From positions 1-34,714 of the forward strand of contig JAQIBP010000145.1 of the NCBI GenBank assembly GCA_027858995.1: 34,714 nt of DNA. Direction: 5' to 3'. The position numbers and the translations under genes are program-made. Positions within the stretch are counted from its first letter, which is position 1. Each line of letters opens with the position of its first letter. Below the pieces are notes generated by a model. That model did not search any database. It had not been told where the DNA came from and was given only the letters and a program-made list of their open reading frames with translations. This DNA comes from Deltaproteobacteria bacterium (GTDB lineage Bacteria > Desulfobacterota > Desulfobacteria > Desulfobacterales > Desulfobacteraceae). This document shows, one piece after another, positions 25,934 through 34,596 of this stretch.

Positions 25934-27444
25934 AAGAGATTGAAAGCAGTGGATCTCTGAAAAGCGGATTGATGGAACAACTCCCTTTTTTAGAAGAGGT
26001 TTATAAGGAAACCATTGCTCTTGACCGCCCCTTTCAGGAAATTGCAGCACTGTTTGCCGATGACCCAGGAACCGTGCTTTTATTGTCAGGATTCGATCTT
26101 GACTGCTCCAGATATAATATTCTTGCTGTAAAACCATGGCTTGGGGTTGTGAGCAAACACAAAACTGTATCCATAAAATATATGGGGAAAGAATCCAGCA
26201 TACAACAGGATCCTTTTCTATTTATTCAGGCATTAATGGATAGGTTCAAATTTAATAATGACAGCTTTGACCTTCCTGTTCTTGCAGGTTTGTTTGGATA
26301 TTTTTCCTATGATTTAAAGGATTTAATTGAAAAGCTTCCCTCTACCTGCAGTGATACCGGCCTGCCGGATTTATGTCTCTATGCCCCTTCCATTGTCATT
26401 ATTCAAGATAAAAATTCAGACAAAACTGATCAGGCAACACTCTGTATCTCTATACTGTCTGGTGAATTAAAATCCAGAACAAAAGATGAAATAATTAATA
26501 GAAATAAAATATTTCTTTTTGACAGGCTGAAAAAAAATATTAAAAGAAAATCTTTTTCGATAAATCAATCAGGGTCAAAATCAGAGTTTAAATCAAGTTT
26601 TACAAAAAAAAAGTATATAACTTCGGTAAATAAAATTATTGATTATTTAAAAGCCGGGGATATCTATCAGGCAAATCTTTCCCAGCGGTTTGAAACAAAA
26701 TTTTCAGGTGATACCTACTCCCTGTTTCTTGATCTGTTTAAAAGGAATCCTGCTCCTTTTTTCAGCTATATCAATGCCGAAGATCATATAATAGTCTCTA
26801 CTTCTCCTGAAAGATTCATCAGGCAGAAAGCAAGATTTGTTGAATCGCGGCCCATAAAAGGGACTATTGCAAGGGGAATCACAAAAGAGCAGGATAAAAA
26901 AAATGGACTGGAGCTTACCAGCAGCCTTAAAGATGATGCTGAAATAACCATGATTGTTGATCTTGTGAGAAATGATATCTCCCGTGTAACAAAACCGGGA
27001 ACTGTGATTGTCAGGGAGCATAAACGCCTTGAAGCCTATGAAAATGTTTTTCATCTTGTCTCTGTTGTGGAGGGGGAACTTGAAGATGACAAAACATCTG
27101 TTGATCTTTTAAAGGCAACATTTCCAGGTGGTTCTATCACGGGATGTCCTAAAATACGCTCCATGGAAATTATTGATGAACTTGAATCAATACAGCGACA
27201 TGTCTATACAGGTTCCATTGGATATCTGAGTTTTCATGATACCATGGATTTATCCATTGCCATAAGGACTGCGACCATTGCAGATAACAGGATCTGTTTT
27301 TCAGTCGGCGGAGGTATTGTTTATGATTCAGACCCTGAAAAAGAGTTCCAGGAGACCCTTGATAAAGGCAAGACATTGATGGAATCCCTCTCTGATACTA
27401 TAAATATGTCCAGCAGTAAAAATAAATCCAATACTTTAAATTAA
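25930..27444 (+). CDS. pabB: Aminodeoxychorismate synthase component I
   Basis: A 504-residue chorismate-binding enzyme. The C-terminal catalytic domain has GDIYQANLSQRF, STSPERFIR, SRPIKGTIARG, DLVRNDISRV and TFPGGSITGCPKIRSME. The lysine in PIKGT separates PabB (aminodeoxychorismate synthase) from TrpE, which has alanine there. The N-terminal domain (1-190) is diverged. The next gene encodes a PabC-type lyase, which fits p-aminobenzoate supply for folate. The glutaminase partner PabA is not in the window. Confidence 0.93.
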   Translation: MKEIESSGSLKSGLMEQLPFLEEVYKETIALDRPFQEIAALFADDPGTVLLLSGFDLDCSRYNILAVKPWLGVVSKHKTVSIKYMGKESSIQQDPFLFIQALMDRFKFNNDSFDLPVLAGLFGYFSYDLKDLIEKLPSTCSDTGLPDLCLYAPSIVIIQDKNSDKTDQATLCISILSGELKSRTKDEIINRNKIFLFDRLKKNIKRKSFSINQSGSKSEFKSSFTKKKYITSVNKIIDYLKAGDIYQANLSQRFETKFSGDTYSLFLDLFKRNPAPFFSYINAEDHIIVSTSPERFIRQKARFVESRPIKGTIARGITKEQDKKNGLELTSSLKDDAEITMIVDLVRNDISRVTKPGTVIVREHKRLEAYENVFHLVSVVEGELEDDKTSVDLLKATFPGGSITGCPKIRSMEIIDELESIQRHVYTGSIGYLSFHDTMDLSIAIRTATIADNRICFSVGGGIVYDSDPEKEFQETLDKGKTLMESLSDTINMSSSKNKSNTLN

Positions 27445-27461
27445 CCAGGTGTTTTTGTGCT

Positions 27462-28292
27462 ATGGATAAAAAAAGATCAAAGTTAAAAGCATGGATAAAT
27501 GGTAAAATCATTGATCAGGAAAAGGCTGTGGTATCAGCTGCAGGACCTGGATTTCAATACGGAGCAGGTCTGTTTGAAACCATACGCGTGGACAGAGGGA
27601 ATATCTGTCATTTAAAAGATCATCTATCCCGTTTGAACAGGGCGTGGGAAAAACTTTTTTTTCAAACACCCCCTGATATTGCATGGGAACATGTGATCCA
27701 CTCATTAATAGAGGCAAATAATTTTCATGACAAATTGATCGCCGTTAAATTGCTAATATCAAAGTCCACTCCTGATAATGACAGAGATATATTCAAAGCA
27801 GCTTTTGCACGGGAATATATTCACAGACTTGAAATATCCGGACAGGATGGGCTGCATCTTGTTACATATCCATATCCAAGGCAGTCACCCCTTGCAGATT
27901 ATAAAACATTGAATTATCTCTATTATGAAAGGGCAGGGCAGTTTGCAAAAGACCACCATGGAGATGAGGCCATTATTTTAAATCCTGATTTTACCATATC
28001 CGAGACCAATACTGCCAGTATCTTTGCAGTCAAAGATAAAACTGTAATGGTTCCGGAGTCTCTCCATGTACTTGATGGGGTGACAATAAAATCTGTCTTG
28101 ACGATATTATCACATAAAGGGTATGATATCTGCAAAAAACCAATGCCGAAAGAGCAGTTTTACCTCTATCCCAATATTATTGTAACAAATGCTCTGATGG
28201 GTGCGGTTAAAGTTTTGTCCATTGACAAAAACAGAATAGAACATGAAAAAGAAGTCTGCTCCATGATCAATGAGCAGCTTTTTAGTATTTGA
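27462..28292 (+). CDS. pabC: Class IV PLP enzyme, probable aminodeoxychorismate lyase
   Basis: A 276-residue fold-type IV PLP enzyme. It has GPGFQYGAGLFETIRV near the N-terminus, the PLP-lysine segment KTLNYL (about residue 152), then ETNTASIFAV and GVTIKSVLTIL. Branched-chain aminotransferase and D-amino-acid transaminase share this fold, so the family alone does not decide. Position 17 bases after pabB points to PabC, which releases pyruvate from aminodeoxychorismate to give p-aminobenzoate. Confidence 0.83.
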   Translation: MDKKRSKLKAWINGKIIDQEKAVVSAAGPGFQYGAGLFETIRVDRGNICHLKDHLSRLNRAWEKLFFQTPPDIAWEHVIHSLIEANNFHDKLIAVKLLISKSTPDNDRDIFKAAFAREYIHRLEISGQDGLHLVTYPYPRQSPLADYKTLNYLYYERAGQFAKDHHGDEAIILNPDFTISETNTASIFAVKDKTVMVPESLHVLDGVTIKSVLTILSHKGYDICKKPMPKEQFYLYPNIIVTNALMGAVKVLSIDKNRIEHEKEVCSMINEQLFSI

Positions 28293-28320
28293 TTTTAGAT
28301 TAGATAAAAAGGAGTAAATC

Positions 28321-29022
28321 ATGAGAAAGATAAATATTGTAATTGCTGTCTTGTTTATATTGTCATTCCTGGCATATCAGGCAGCGGCACAGCCAAAGGC
28401 TGTGATAGACAATCCTGTTTTTAGCTTTGAAAAAGTTCCTGATGGTGTTCATGTGTCCAATGATTTTATAATTAAAAATATGGGTGATACGACTTTGAAC
28501 ATAACCAATGTTAAACCACCCTGAGGTTGTGACAAACACTCCTTTGACAAGGAAATTCCCCCGGGTGGGGAAGGAAAAATAAGCTTAAGTTTTAAAACAA
28601 GAGGTTATGGCGGCAGGACAATGAAAAAAACCACTCTGGTCAGAACAGATGATCCGGAAAAACCAAAGTTTACCTTAACTGTGACAGGCGAGGTTGATAG
28701 AGTTGTTACCATTAAACCCAAGTCTGTCTATCTTCAAGGGAGTCAGGGTGATACTCTGGAAACAACAGTAGATATAACTCCCTCACAAAAATATCAATTT
28801 GCAATTCTTGGTTTGGAACAAAGAGTTAACAAAAATATTAAGGCCAGCCTTGTTGCTCCCCAGGGGAGTGAAAAATCATGGCAGATTAAAGTAAAAGCCG
28901 AGTCAGAAAATACAGGCCAGGTGTATGATCTTTTGACCCTTAAAACAGATTCTAAATATTTACCCTCTTTTTCCATAAGAGTGTATGCAAAGTTTAGTGC
29001 AAAAAAGGAATCTGGTTCCTGA
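28321..29022 (+). CDS. Exported DUF1573 protein, probable selenoprotein (in-frame TGA = Sec68)
   Basis: An ATG with AAGGAG upstream opens a frame with a signal peptide (IVIAVLFILSFLAYQAAA, cleavage near QPK). It stops at TGA 28522-28524, but the same frame continues without interruption to 29022 and stays homologous to DUF1573: NVKPP-TGA-GC, then PPGGEGKISLSFKT and GEVDRVV. In this family the position is the first Cys of a CGC motif, so TGA stands for Cys/Sec. Two hairpins follow: TCCTT-TGAC-AAGGA (28540-28553, loop 20 bases after TGA) and TTCCCC-CGGGT-GGGGAA (28556-28572, 37 bases after). Both have a G at loop position 2, as bacterial SECIS elements do. The product would be 233 residues. The alternative, a nonsense mutation, would leave two fragments. 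Confidence 0.8.
28540..28572 (+). promoter_or_regulatory. Candidate bacterial SECIS hairpins
   Basis: There are two consecutive stems inside the coding sequence after the TGA: a 5-bp stem with loop TGAC (28540-28553) and a 6-bp stem with loop CGGGT (28556-28572). Only one would be needed. The first has the standard distance; the second has the stronger stem and a GGGT loop like that of known SECIS loops, at the far end of the usual distance. Confidence 0.5.
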
Positions 29023-29050
29023 TTTAAAGAGGAGTTGATAGCATTCAATT

Positions 29051-29683
29051 ATGAATATTTCAAAAATTAAAGCTGTAATATTTGATTGTGACGGTGTGAT
29101 GTTTGATACTGCTGTTGCCAACCGCAAATATTATGATGAAGTTTTACAAAAGTTTAATAAACCAAAATTAAATGATGTCCAGTTTACCAATATTCACATG
29201 ATGACTGTAAAAGCAGCTATTGAATATCTCTTTTTTGAAATGGATGATCTTTCAGAGGTTTATGCCTGCCTGAAAAATATCGGGTATCATAAATTTATAG
29301 ATTATATGATTATGGAAAAGGGATTTGAAGATCTTCTCATAAAATTAAAAAACAGGGGATATCTTATAGGGATAGCAACCAACCGGACTGATACCATGGA
29401 AAAAATTTTAAAAGATTTCCACCTGGACAGCTATTTTGATGTTGTAATGACAGCGGCAAAAGTCAAAATGCCCAAACCGGATCCTGAGCAGTTAACACTG
29501 ATTATGGAAAATTTAAAATTAAATCCGGATGAGATTCTTTTTGTTGGGGATTCAGAGTATGACGGTCAGGCAGCAACAGCTGCGAAAGTCGGGTTTGCAG
29601 CCTTTAAAAATTCTGGCATGAAAGCAGATTTCAGTGTGGATTCAATGGAGGGAATTGCCAGGATTTTACATATAAATGAATAA
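29051..29683 (+). CDS. HAD-superfamily phosphatase (Gph/phosphoglycolate phosphatase-like)
   Basis: A 210-residue hydrolase. It has motif I FDCDGVMFDT with the nucleophile and acid aspartates, motif II IATNRTD, the motif III lysine in KMPKPDPEQL, and motif IV VGDSEYDGQAA. A helical cap (about 20-90) places it in the beta-phosphoglucomutase/Gph subgroup. Substrate unknown. GAGGAG lies about 20 bases upstream of the ATG, so translation may depend on the preceding gene. Confidence 0.88.
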   Translation: MNISKIKAVIFDCDGVMFDTAVANRKYYDEVLQKFNKPKLNDVQFTNIHMMTVKAAIEYLFFEMDDLSEVYACLKNIGYHKFIDYMIMEKGFEDLLIKLKNRGYLIGIATNRTDTMEKILKDFHLDSYFDVVMTAAKVKMPKPDPEQLTLIMENLKLNPDEILFVGDSEYDGQAATAAKVGFAAFKNSGMKADFSVDSMEGIARILHINE

Positions 29684-29688
29684 AATTC

Positions 29689-29717
29689 TTGACAAATCAA
29701 TCACTCCTAATTAAATC
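29689..29717 (+). promoter_or_regulatory. Candidate sat promoter
   Basis: TTGACA (29689-29694) followed 17 bases later by TAAATC (29712-29717). It is about 97 bases upstream of the sat ATG, in an AT-rich leader of about 130 bases. The -35 is perfect and the -10 is poor. Confidence 0.4.
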
Positions 29718-29813
29718 ATGAAAAGAATTTTTTAGTTTTAAATTTAAAATAAATATTTATGTAAATATTTATTAAAGGTGGTTAATACATATAAACAAAG
29801 GAGAAAGAAGTAT

Positions 29814-31091
29814 ATGTCTAAATTAGTAGCTCCACATGGCGGAAAAGGACTAGTATGCTGTAAACTCGAAGGTGCAGAGCTTGAAGCAGAAATTAAAAAA
29901 GCAGATGGTCTTAAAAAAATTGAGATATCTTCCCAGGTTAAAGGTGACTTGATCATGCTGGGTATCGGCGGATTCAGTCCTCTTAACGGATTTATGACCA
30001 AGGCAGACTGGAAGGGTGTTTCAGAAAATTTCCTTCTTGCTGATGGTACTTTCTGGCCTGTACCTGTAATGCTCGACGCATCAAAAGAAGATGCAGAAAG
30101 TATTAATATTGGTGATGAAATTACTCTTGAAAGAGATGGTGAAATCTATGCCACCATGAAGATTGAAGAGAAATTTGAAATGACCGAAGATGAAAAAAAA
30201 TGGGAATGTGAAAAAGTCTATAAAGGACATGGTGAAGAGTCTGAAGATGACGTATTCTGGAAAATTGCCATGGAAGATCATCCAGGGGTTCAGATGGTAA
30301 TGGCAAGAAAAGAGTTCTGTCTTGCAGGTCCTGTAAAAGTTCTTTCAGAAGGTGAATTTCCTGAAAAATTTAAAGGTGTCTATCTTACACCAACAGAAAC
30401 CCGCGCTATCTTTGATGAAAGAGGCTGGGCAAAGGTTGCCTCCATGCAGCTTAGAAATCCAATGCACAGATCCCATGAGCATCTTTGTAAAATCGCTCTT
30501 GATGTATGTGATGGTGTTCTGATCCATTCACTCATTGGAAATCTCAAACCAGGTGATATTCCTGCAGACGTTCGTATAGAGTGTATTGATACATTAATAA
30601 AAGGTTATTTTGTCCCAGATCATATTGTTAATGGTGGATATCCCCTTGACATGAGATATGCAGGTCCAAGAGAAGGTCTTCTCCATGCAACCTTCCGTCA
30701 GAACTATGGTGTTAACAGAATGATAATCGGCCGTGATCATGCAGGCGTTGGTGATTTCTATACACTGTTTGAAGCACAGGATATTTTTGATGAAATTCCT
30801 GCTCCTTCAGAACCTGGCAAAGCTCTTCTTTGCGAAGCCTTGAAAATTGACTGGACATTCTATTGCCACAAGTGTGACGGCATGGCTTCCATGAGAACAT
30901 GTCCCCATGGCAAAGATGACAGAGTTATCCTTTCCGGAACCAAACTGCGCCATGCACTTGCCAACGACGAAGAAGTGGTTGATCACTTTGGCCGTGAAGA
31001 CGTTCTGGTTGTTTTGAGAAAATACTATGCATCTTTAACTGAAAAAGTAGAAATTAAACTTCAGAGTCATGCAGAAGGAAGCAAAATGTAA
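29814..31091 (+). CDS. sat: Sulfate adenylyltransferase (ATP sulfurylase), dissimilatory type
   Basis: A protein of 425 residues from the ATG at 29814, which has AAAGGAG (29797-29803) upstream; a GTG at 29778 is unlikely. It activates sulfate to APS, the first step of sulfate respiration. Active-site motifs are [11 protein letters not shown] (QxRN and HxxH) and [11 protein letters not shown]. The [15 protein letters not shown] segment is the zinc-binding site of the archaeal/sulfate-reducer type. Start [13 protein letters not shown] and length are normal for Desulfobacterales. It is a single-gene unit with its own promoter and a strong terminator, which suits high expression. Confidence 0.97.
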   Translation: MSKLVAPHGGKGLVCCKLEGAELEAEIKKADGLKKIEISSQVKGDLIMLGIGGFSPLNGFMTKADWKGVSENFLLADGTFWPVPVMLDASKEDAESINIGDEITLERDGEIYATMKIEEKFEMTEDEKKWECEKVYKGHGEESEDDVFWKIAMEDHPGVQMVMARKEFCLAGPVKVLSEGEFPEKFKGVYLTPTETRAIFDERGWAKVASMQLRNPMHRSHEHLCKIALDVCDGVLIHSLIGNLKPGDIPADVRIECIDTLIKGYFVPDHIVNGGYPLDMRYAGPREGLLHATFRQNYGVNRMIIGRDHAGVGDFYTLFEAQDIFDEIPAPSEPGKALLCEALKIDWTFYCHKCDGMASMRTCPHGKDDRVILSGTKLRHALANDEEVVDHFGREDVLVVLRKYYASLTEKVEIKLQSHAEGSKM

Positions 31092-31176
31092 TTACTCTTT
31101 GAATGGCTCGTAGAGGAGCGTATGCTCACAAATTTGCCCATCTAAGAAGTTTTCATCCAAATGGTTTTTAAAAACA

Positions 31177-31213
31177 GGGGGGCCTCCTTTTAAACAGGAG
31201 TGTCCCCCTTTTT
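31177..31213. terminator. Bidirectional terminator between sat and rsmI
   Basis: GGGGG (31177-31182) pairs with CCCCC (31204-31208) and CCTCCT (31183-31188) with AGGAG (31196-31200), with a T5 run at 31209-31213 on the plus strand. On the minus strand a U-run also follows. The rsmI stop lies inside it (31190-31192). Confidence 0.85.
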
Positions 31214-32053
31214 AATTTTGAGAATCACGTCATAAACATATTTTTTAGATATGTTAAACTCTTTTGAAATCTGTCCGGCAAGAGCTGATGTCCCAGGATC
31301 ACTGGTTGAAAGCCTCTCAATGATAATAGCTTCCAACTCTTTATGGTCTATGGATTTTTCTTCTGAACAACCCCGGACAAAAAGAGAGCATTCACCTTTT
31401 ACATTCTCTTTCTCTTCAAGTTTTTTAAGTATATAAGAGAGGCTGCCCCTGATATATTCTTCATGGAGTTTGGTAATTTCCCTTGCAAGGCAGGCTTTTC
31501 TATCACCAAAGATATTTAACACAGCAGTAATCAGGTTTTTAACACGTCTGGGTGATTCATAAAAAATAAGAGTTGGAGCCTGGGTTTTCAGTATCTCAAG
31601 AGTCTGCTGCAGCTTTTGTTTTTTTTTTGGCAAAAAACCCAGAAAAAGAAATGAATCAGTTGGAAGGCCTGAAACACTTAAACCTGCAATAGCAGCATTG
31701 CACCCGGGAATGGGAATAATAGTGATCCCCTCTTTTGCAGCGCCTGTTACAAGTTTATATCCCGGGTCTGAAATTGTTGGAGTGCCGGCATCACTTATCA
31801 ATGCAATATCAAGTCCGTTTTTTAGATGATTTATAATCCCGGGGATTTTCTCTGCCTCATTATGTTCATGGCAGGAGATAAGTTTTGTCTCAATGTGATA
31901 ATGTAAAAGCAGTCTTTTTGAATGCCTTGTATCTTCTGCTGCAATAAGATCAACCTCTTTTAGAATCTTAACAGCCCTGAAGGTTATATCTTCTAAGTTT
32001 CCCACAGGCGTTGCAACAATAAAAAGAGTACCTATAAAATTATGGTTTTCCAT
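31190..32053 (-). CDS. rsmI: 16S rRNA 2'-O-methyltransferase RsmI
   Basis: A protein of 287 residues from the ATG at 32051-32053, which has AAAGGA eight bases upstream; an earlier in-frame ATG at 32116 lies in the 3' end of the next gene and lacks support. It methylates the ribose of C1402 in 16S rRNA using S-adenosylmethionine. It has the motifs GTLFIVATPVGNLEDI, AAEDTRHSKRLL, LISDAGTPTISDPGYKLV, FYESPRRV and ECSLFVRG. Its C-terminal helix-turn-helix (from ISKEFNISKKYVYD) is also present. Length is normal. Confidence 0.95.
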   Translation of the reverse strand: MENHNFIGTLFIVATPVGNLEDITFRAVKILKEVDLIAAEDTRHSKRLLLHYHIETKLISCHEHNEAEKIPGIINHLKNGLDIALISDAGTPTISDPGYKLVTGAAKEGITIIPIPGCNAAIAGLSVSGLPTDSFLFLGFLPKKKQKLQQTLEILKTQAPTLIFYESPRRVKNLITAVLNIFGDRKACLAREITKLHEEYIRGSLSYILKKLEEKENVKGECSLFVRGCSEEKSIDHKELEAIIIERLSTSDPGTSALAGQISKEFNISKKYVYDVILKIKKGDTPV

Positions 32054-32099
32054 ATTGAAATCCTTTGAGGTCTTTAATAAAAAACAGGTTTGTCTCTGA

Positions 32100-32843
32100 C
32101 TATTTTTCAGTATCAAGAATCAATCGGTAGGCAATATAATATTTAAAAATATTGCTGACATATTGTACAGTTTCCCTGCCAATCTGTCTTGCGGCAATAA
32201 TTTCAACATTTCTGAACCAGACATTGGGATCAAGCCCCATTGCCTCAGCTTTTTTTGCAGCAAAGCTTTTATTTAGATGTACAAGGCTTTCAAAATAAGA
32301 GCTTGATTTTCTGACATGGATTGTTAAGCCGCTAAGATCATCAATAGTTTTAACCACTGGAACATCAGGCCCGGAAACTAACACCTCATTTACACCATTT
32401 AGAAACGGATCACAAAAATCAATCTGCTTAAGCCTTTTATCAGTTATGGTCAGGTTCCCGGCAGCAATATCTCCCAACCCTTTTTTTAATGCAGGAATTA
32501 ATCTGTCCCTTGGTGTGGGGATGATTAACACAATGAGCTTTAAAACTTTATTTCCCAACTCTCTGTTTATGGTTTCTTCAAACTCTTTGAGCGTTTCATA
32601 GGTCAATCCTCTGGGAGTAGCTCCATCAAGGAAATAAAAGGTTTTACTTTGTGGAACCAATACACGAATAATACGATGTTTTACCATTTGATCATAATCG
32701 CCAAGCCATGCTTGATTGATGGTAAATTTTGAATCAACGTTTAAGTCGCTGATACCATATGCCAGAAAAGGTGTAGTTATAATAATGGTGATGCTGCACC
32801 AGCATATAAAAGATTTTTGGTTTAATATTTTTTTAATTTTCAT
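32100..32843 (-). CDS. MltF-like transglycosylase relative with large internal deletion
   Basis: A 247-residue product with a signal peptide or membrane anchor (about 12-30) and AAAGGA before the ATG. Residues about 45-190 match the first part of the periplasmic substrate-binding (SBP_bac_3) domain of MltF-like lytic transglycosylases. Residues 199-243 (EAMGLDPNVWFRNVEIIAAR, then the KYYIAYRLI end) match the extreme C-terminus of the SLT domain. Roughly 200-250 residues that normally lie between, including the catalytic glutamate, are absent, and the frame is kept. The junction is at about 32255-32270. Cell-wall cleavage should be lost. It may be a decaying gene or a shortened periplasmic binding protein. 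Confidence 0.72.
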   Translation of the reverse strand: MKIKKILNQKSFICWCSITIIITTPFLAYGISDLNVDSKFTINQAWLGDYDQMVKHRIIRVLVPQSKTFYFLDGATPRGLTYETLKEFEETINRELGNKVLKLIVLIIPTPRDRLIPALKKGLGDIAAGNLTITDKRLKQIDFCDPFLNGVNEVLVSGPDVPVVKTIDDLSGLTIHVRKSSSYFESLVHLNKSFAAKKAEAMGLDPNVWFRNVEIIAARQIGRETVQYVSNIFKYYIAYRLILDTEK

Positions 32844-32878
32844 TCAAAAATCCTTTAGATTGATCAGCGTATTAACAA

Positions 32879-33115
32879 TTAGTTCTCTTTATTTGCAGGA
32901 ACCTGCGCAGTATGGATTGCAACAAGGCGGGCAATTAAAATAGCTACATACATTTGTCCGACAAACGCCTCAAAGACAGCCAGGTGTCTGGCCTGGACAC
33001 TTACAGGTGCAATATCACCATATCCAAGAGTTGTGATGGTGACAAAGCTGAAATAATTCAGGACTGAAGGAGAGGCTTTAATGGCTTCACTGGCAATGGT
33101 GAATAGTTTTTGCAT
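32879..33115 (-). CDS. Potassium-channel pore fragment (Ion_trans_2)
   Basis: A 78-residue product. The pore helix and selectivity filter are ITTLGYGDIAPV (about residues 27-38), followed by the inner helix (AVFEAFVGQMYVAILIARLV, about 47-66). The first membrane helix and N-terminal part are missing, although the ATG has AAGGA at proper spacing. Full-length relatives are two-helix channels of 120-220 residues. No upstream in-frame remnant was found. It is probably a truncated gene; a one-helix peptide could perhaps still join a tetramer. Confidence 0.65.
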   Translation of the reverse strand: MQKLFTIASEAIKASPSVLNYFSFVTITTLGYGDIAPVSVQARHLAVFEAFVGQMYVAILIARLVAIHTAQVPANKEN

Positions 33116-33400
33116 GGTTTTTATCCTTAAGATTTAGTTTTTATAAAAAAAATATTTCAAGACGAAAATATTAGGATAAAAAGGTATCTTTTGTCAAGCG
33201 CAATGGCAGGCCTAAATCCACCATCAACTTTTAATAATCCACTCCAAAGTTAATTTCGGAGTATTTTTTTCAAGGAGGGTAGGATTGCGGGTGATTTTTA
33301 ATGCTCAAAATTTTTTTTATAGCCCTTTTCCCTGTTTTTGGACGCAAAAGTCCTGTTGATAGGTTCTGGATATCTTTTTTTGTACGAAATGTTCATGTTT
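33116..33400. other. Non-coding gap before the IS1380 remnant
   Basis: AT-rich, with no supported gene or convincing hairpin. Some of 33400-33450 reads as degraded C-terminal transposase coding in another frame (IDARKRIAMLQTIPSG). Confidence 0.4.
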
Positions 33401-33451
33401 TCTATCCTGATGGTATAGTCTGCAACATGGCAATTCGTTTACGGGCATCAA

Positions 33452-34255
33452 TCACCAGGCTGCATTTTTACCAAAATCATTGGATGGCGAGGTGCCGCTT
33501 GCAAGATCCTTTTTCATGACAGAATGGACTTGTTCGCTTTTGCCGCATCTTTGGTGGAGCCAGTGGATAATATCTTCACCATTCATTTTGGACTCTGATA
33601 TATTGGTCACAATCCCAAGTACTTTATTTTGTTTGTCTTCTAAATTCATTGTTGGGAACGGTAAAGACATTTGTTCTTTTTGCATTCCGGGCAGGGCCTG
33701 CTGATCAGACATTAATTGCCTTTTTGCAAGATATCGATATTCTGGTCCTTTTTTACTATGACCTGTTTCACAATAATGCAGAAGATCATGCTGGTATCCG
33801 GCTGTGTCAGATCTTAAGTTTACCTGTCCGACATTCTTTGGCAGACATCTTAAGGCTTGTTTAAATACTTTGAGTTGCTTATATCCTGCCGGAACATTAC
33901 CGTCCCTGAACTGTGTGTGTAAAATTACATTTTGTTGTGCCCACCAGGTATTCAACGGCTGGAACGCTTTACCAGATTGCCGGGGTTTTTCCTGATCAGG
34001 ATCATGAAATCTGGACAGGTATCTGAACATTGCTAAAGGAGAAGGTACAAACCGTTTCTTTTCTTTACGCCACCTTTGTTCCAGCTTGCGGCGTTCTTTT
34101 CGTTTCAGGCCGTGTGATTGTATCCTGCTTAATATCTTACAAAATCCTTGATCTGCATTGAGAATATCCAGATCATCAACACAGCTGCCCCCGGCCAGGT
34201 TCAGCAATATCAAGGACATAACCGCCTGAACATCTGTCCATCCCTTAGATTCTAA
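33452..34255 (-). pseudogene. IS1380-family transposase remnant with internal deletions
   Basis: The minus strand encodes recognisable IS1380 segments: GWTDVQAVMSLILLNLAGGS (from about 34243; there is no proper start and a stop lies at 34256-34258), SPLAMFRYLSRFHDP, QPLNTWWAQQNVILHTQFRD, LRSDTAGYQHDLL, GPEYRYLA, and RCGKSEQVHSVMKKDLASG near the end. About 80 residues are missing after residue 83 (near 33970, joining GKAF to QPLNTWW), including a catalytic aspartate. A further gap is near residue 155 (33754). The N-terminus and C-terminus are also lost (TGA after GKNAAW). It is not active. Confidence 0.8.
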
Positions 34256-34260
34256 TCATA

Positions 34261-34596
34261 ATTAAAAGTTACTGAAAACCTGAAGGGGATGCAATATATG
34301 AAATATTGGATTCCCTTTTAAATCACTTGATACATACCTGTCTCTTTTGAATCATTCGAGACACAACTGTCTCTTTTTTGATACACTCCTCACATCTTTT
34401 ACTATCATAAGTTCTTCAATAGATACTGTCAAAATTGATAAAGTATTTGTTGATCAAATAGAGACCAAATATCCAAATTTTGTATATTTTGGTTGACACA
34501 AAACAGGTTTTTGTTCTATCAATACCGCTAAACAGAAAGTGGAGAAGTTACGATATCCAAACTTATAAATGTACAATCAAAGGAGATGAGTTGTGA
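34261..34596. other. Non-coding stretch with TGTCTC repeats
   Basis: No gene. CTGTCTCTTTT occurs at 34338-34348 and 34367-34377, with the inverted GAGACA at 34358-34363 between them. TGATACA-like flanks (34328-34334 and 34378-34384) add symmetry. It could be a regulator site or an end of a lost element. The rest is AT-rich. Confidence 0.4.

Noticed and set aside
33301-33519. A 72-codon plus-strand frame
   Set aside because: It runs antisense to the IS1380 remnant, has no ribosome site and has no recognisable domain.
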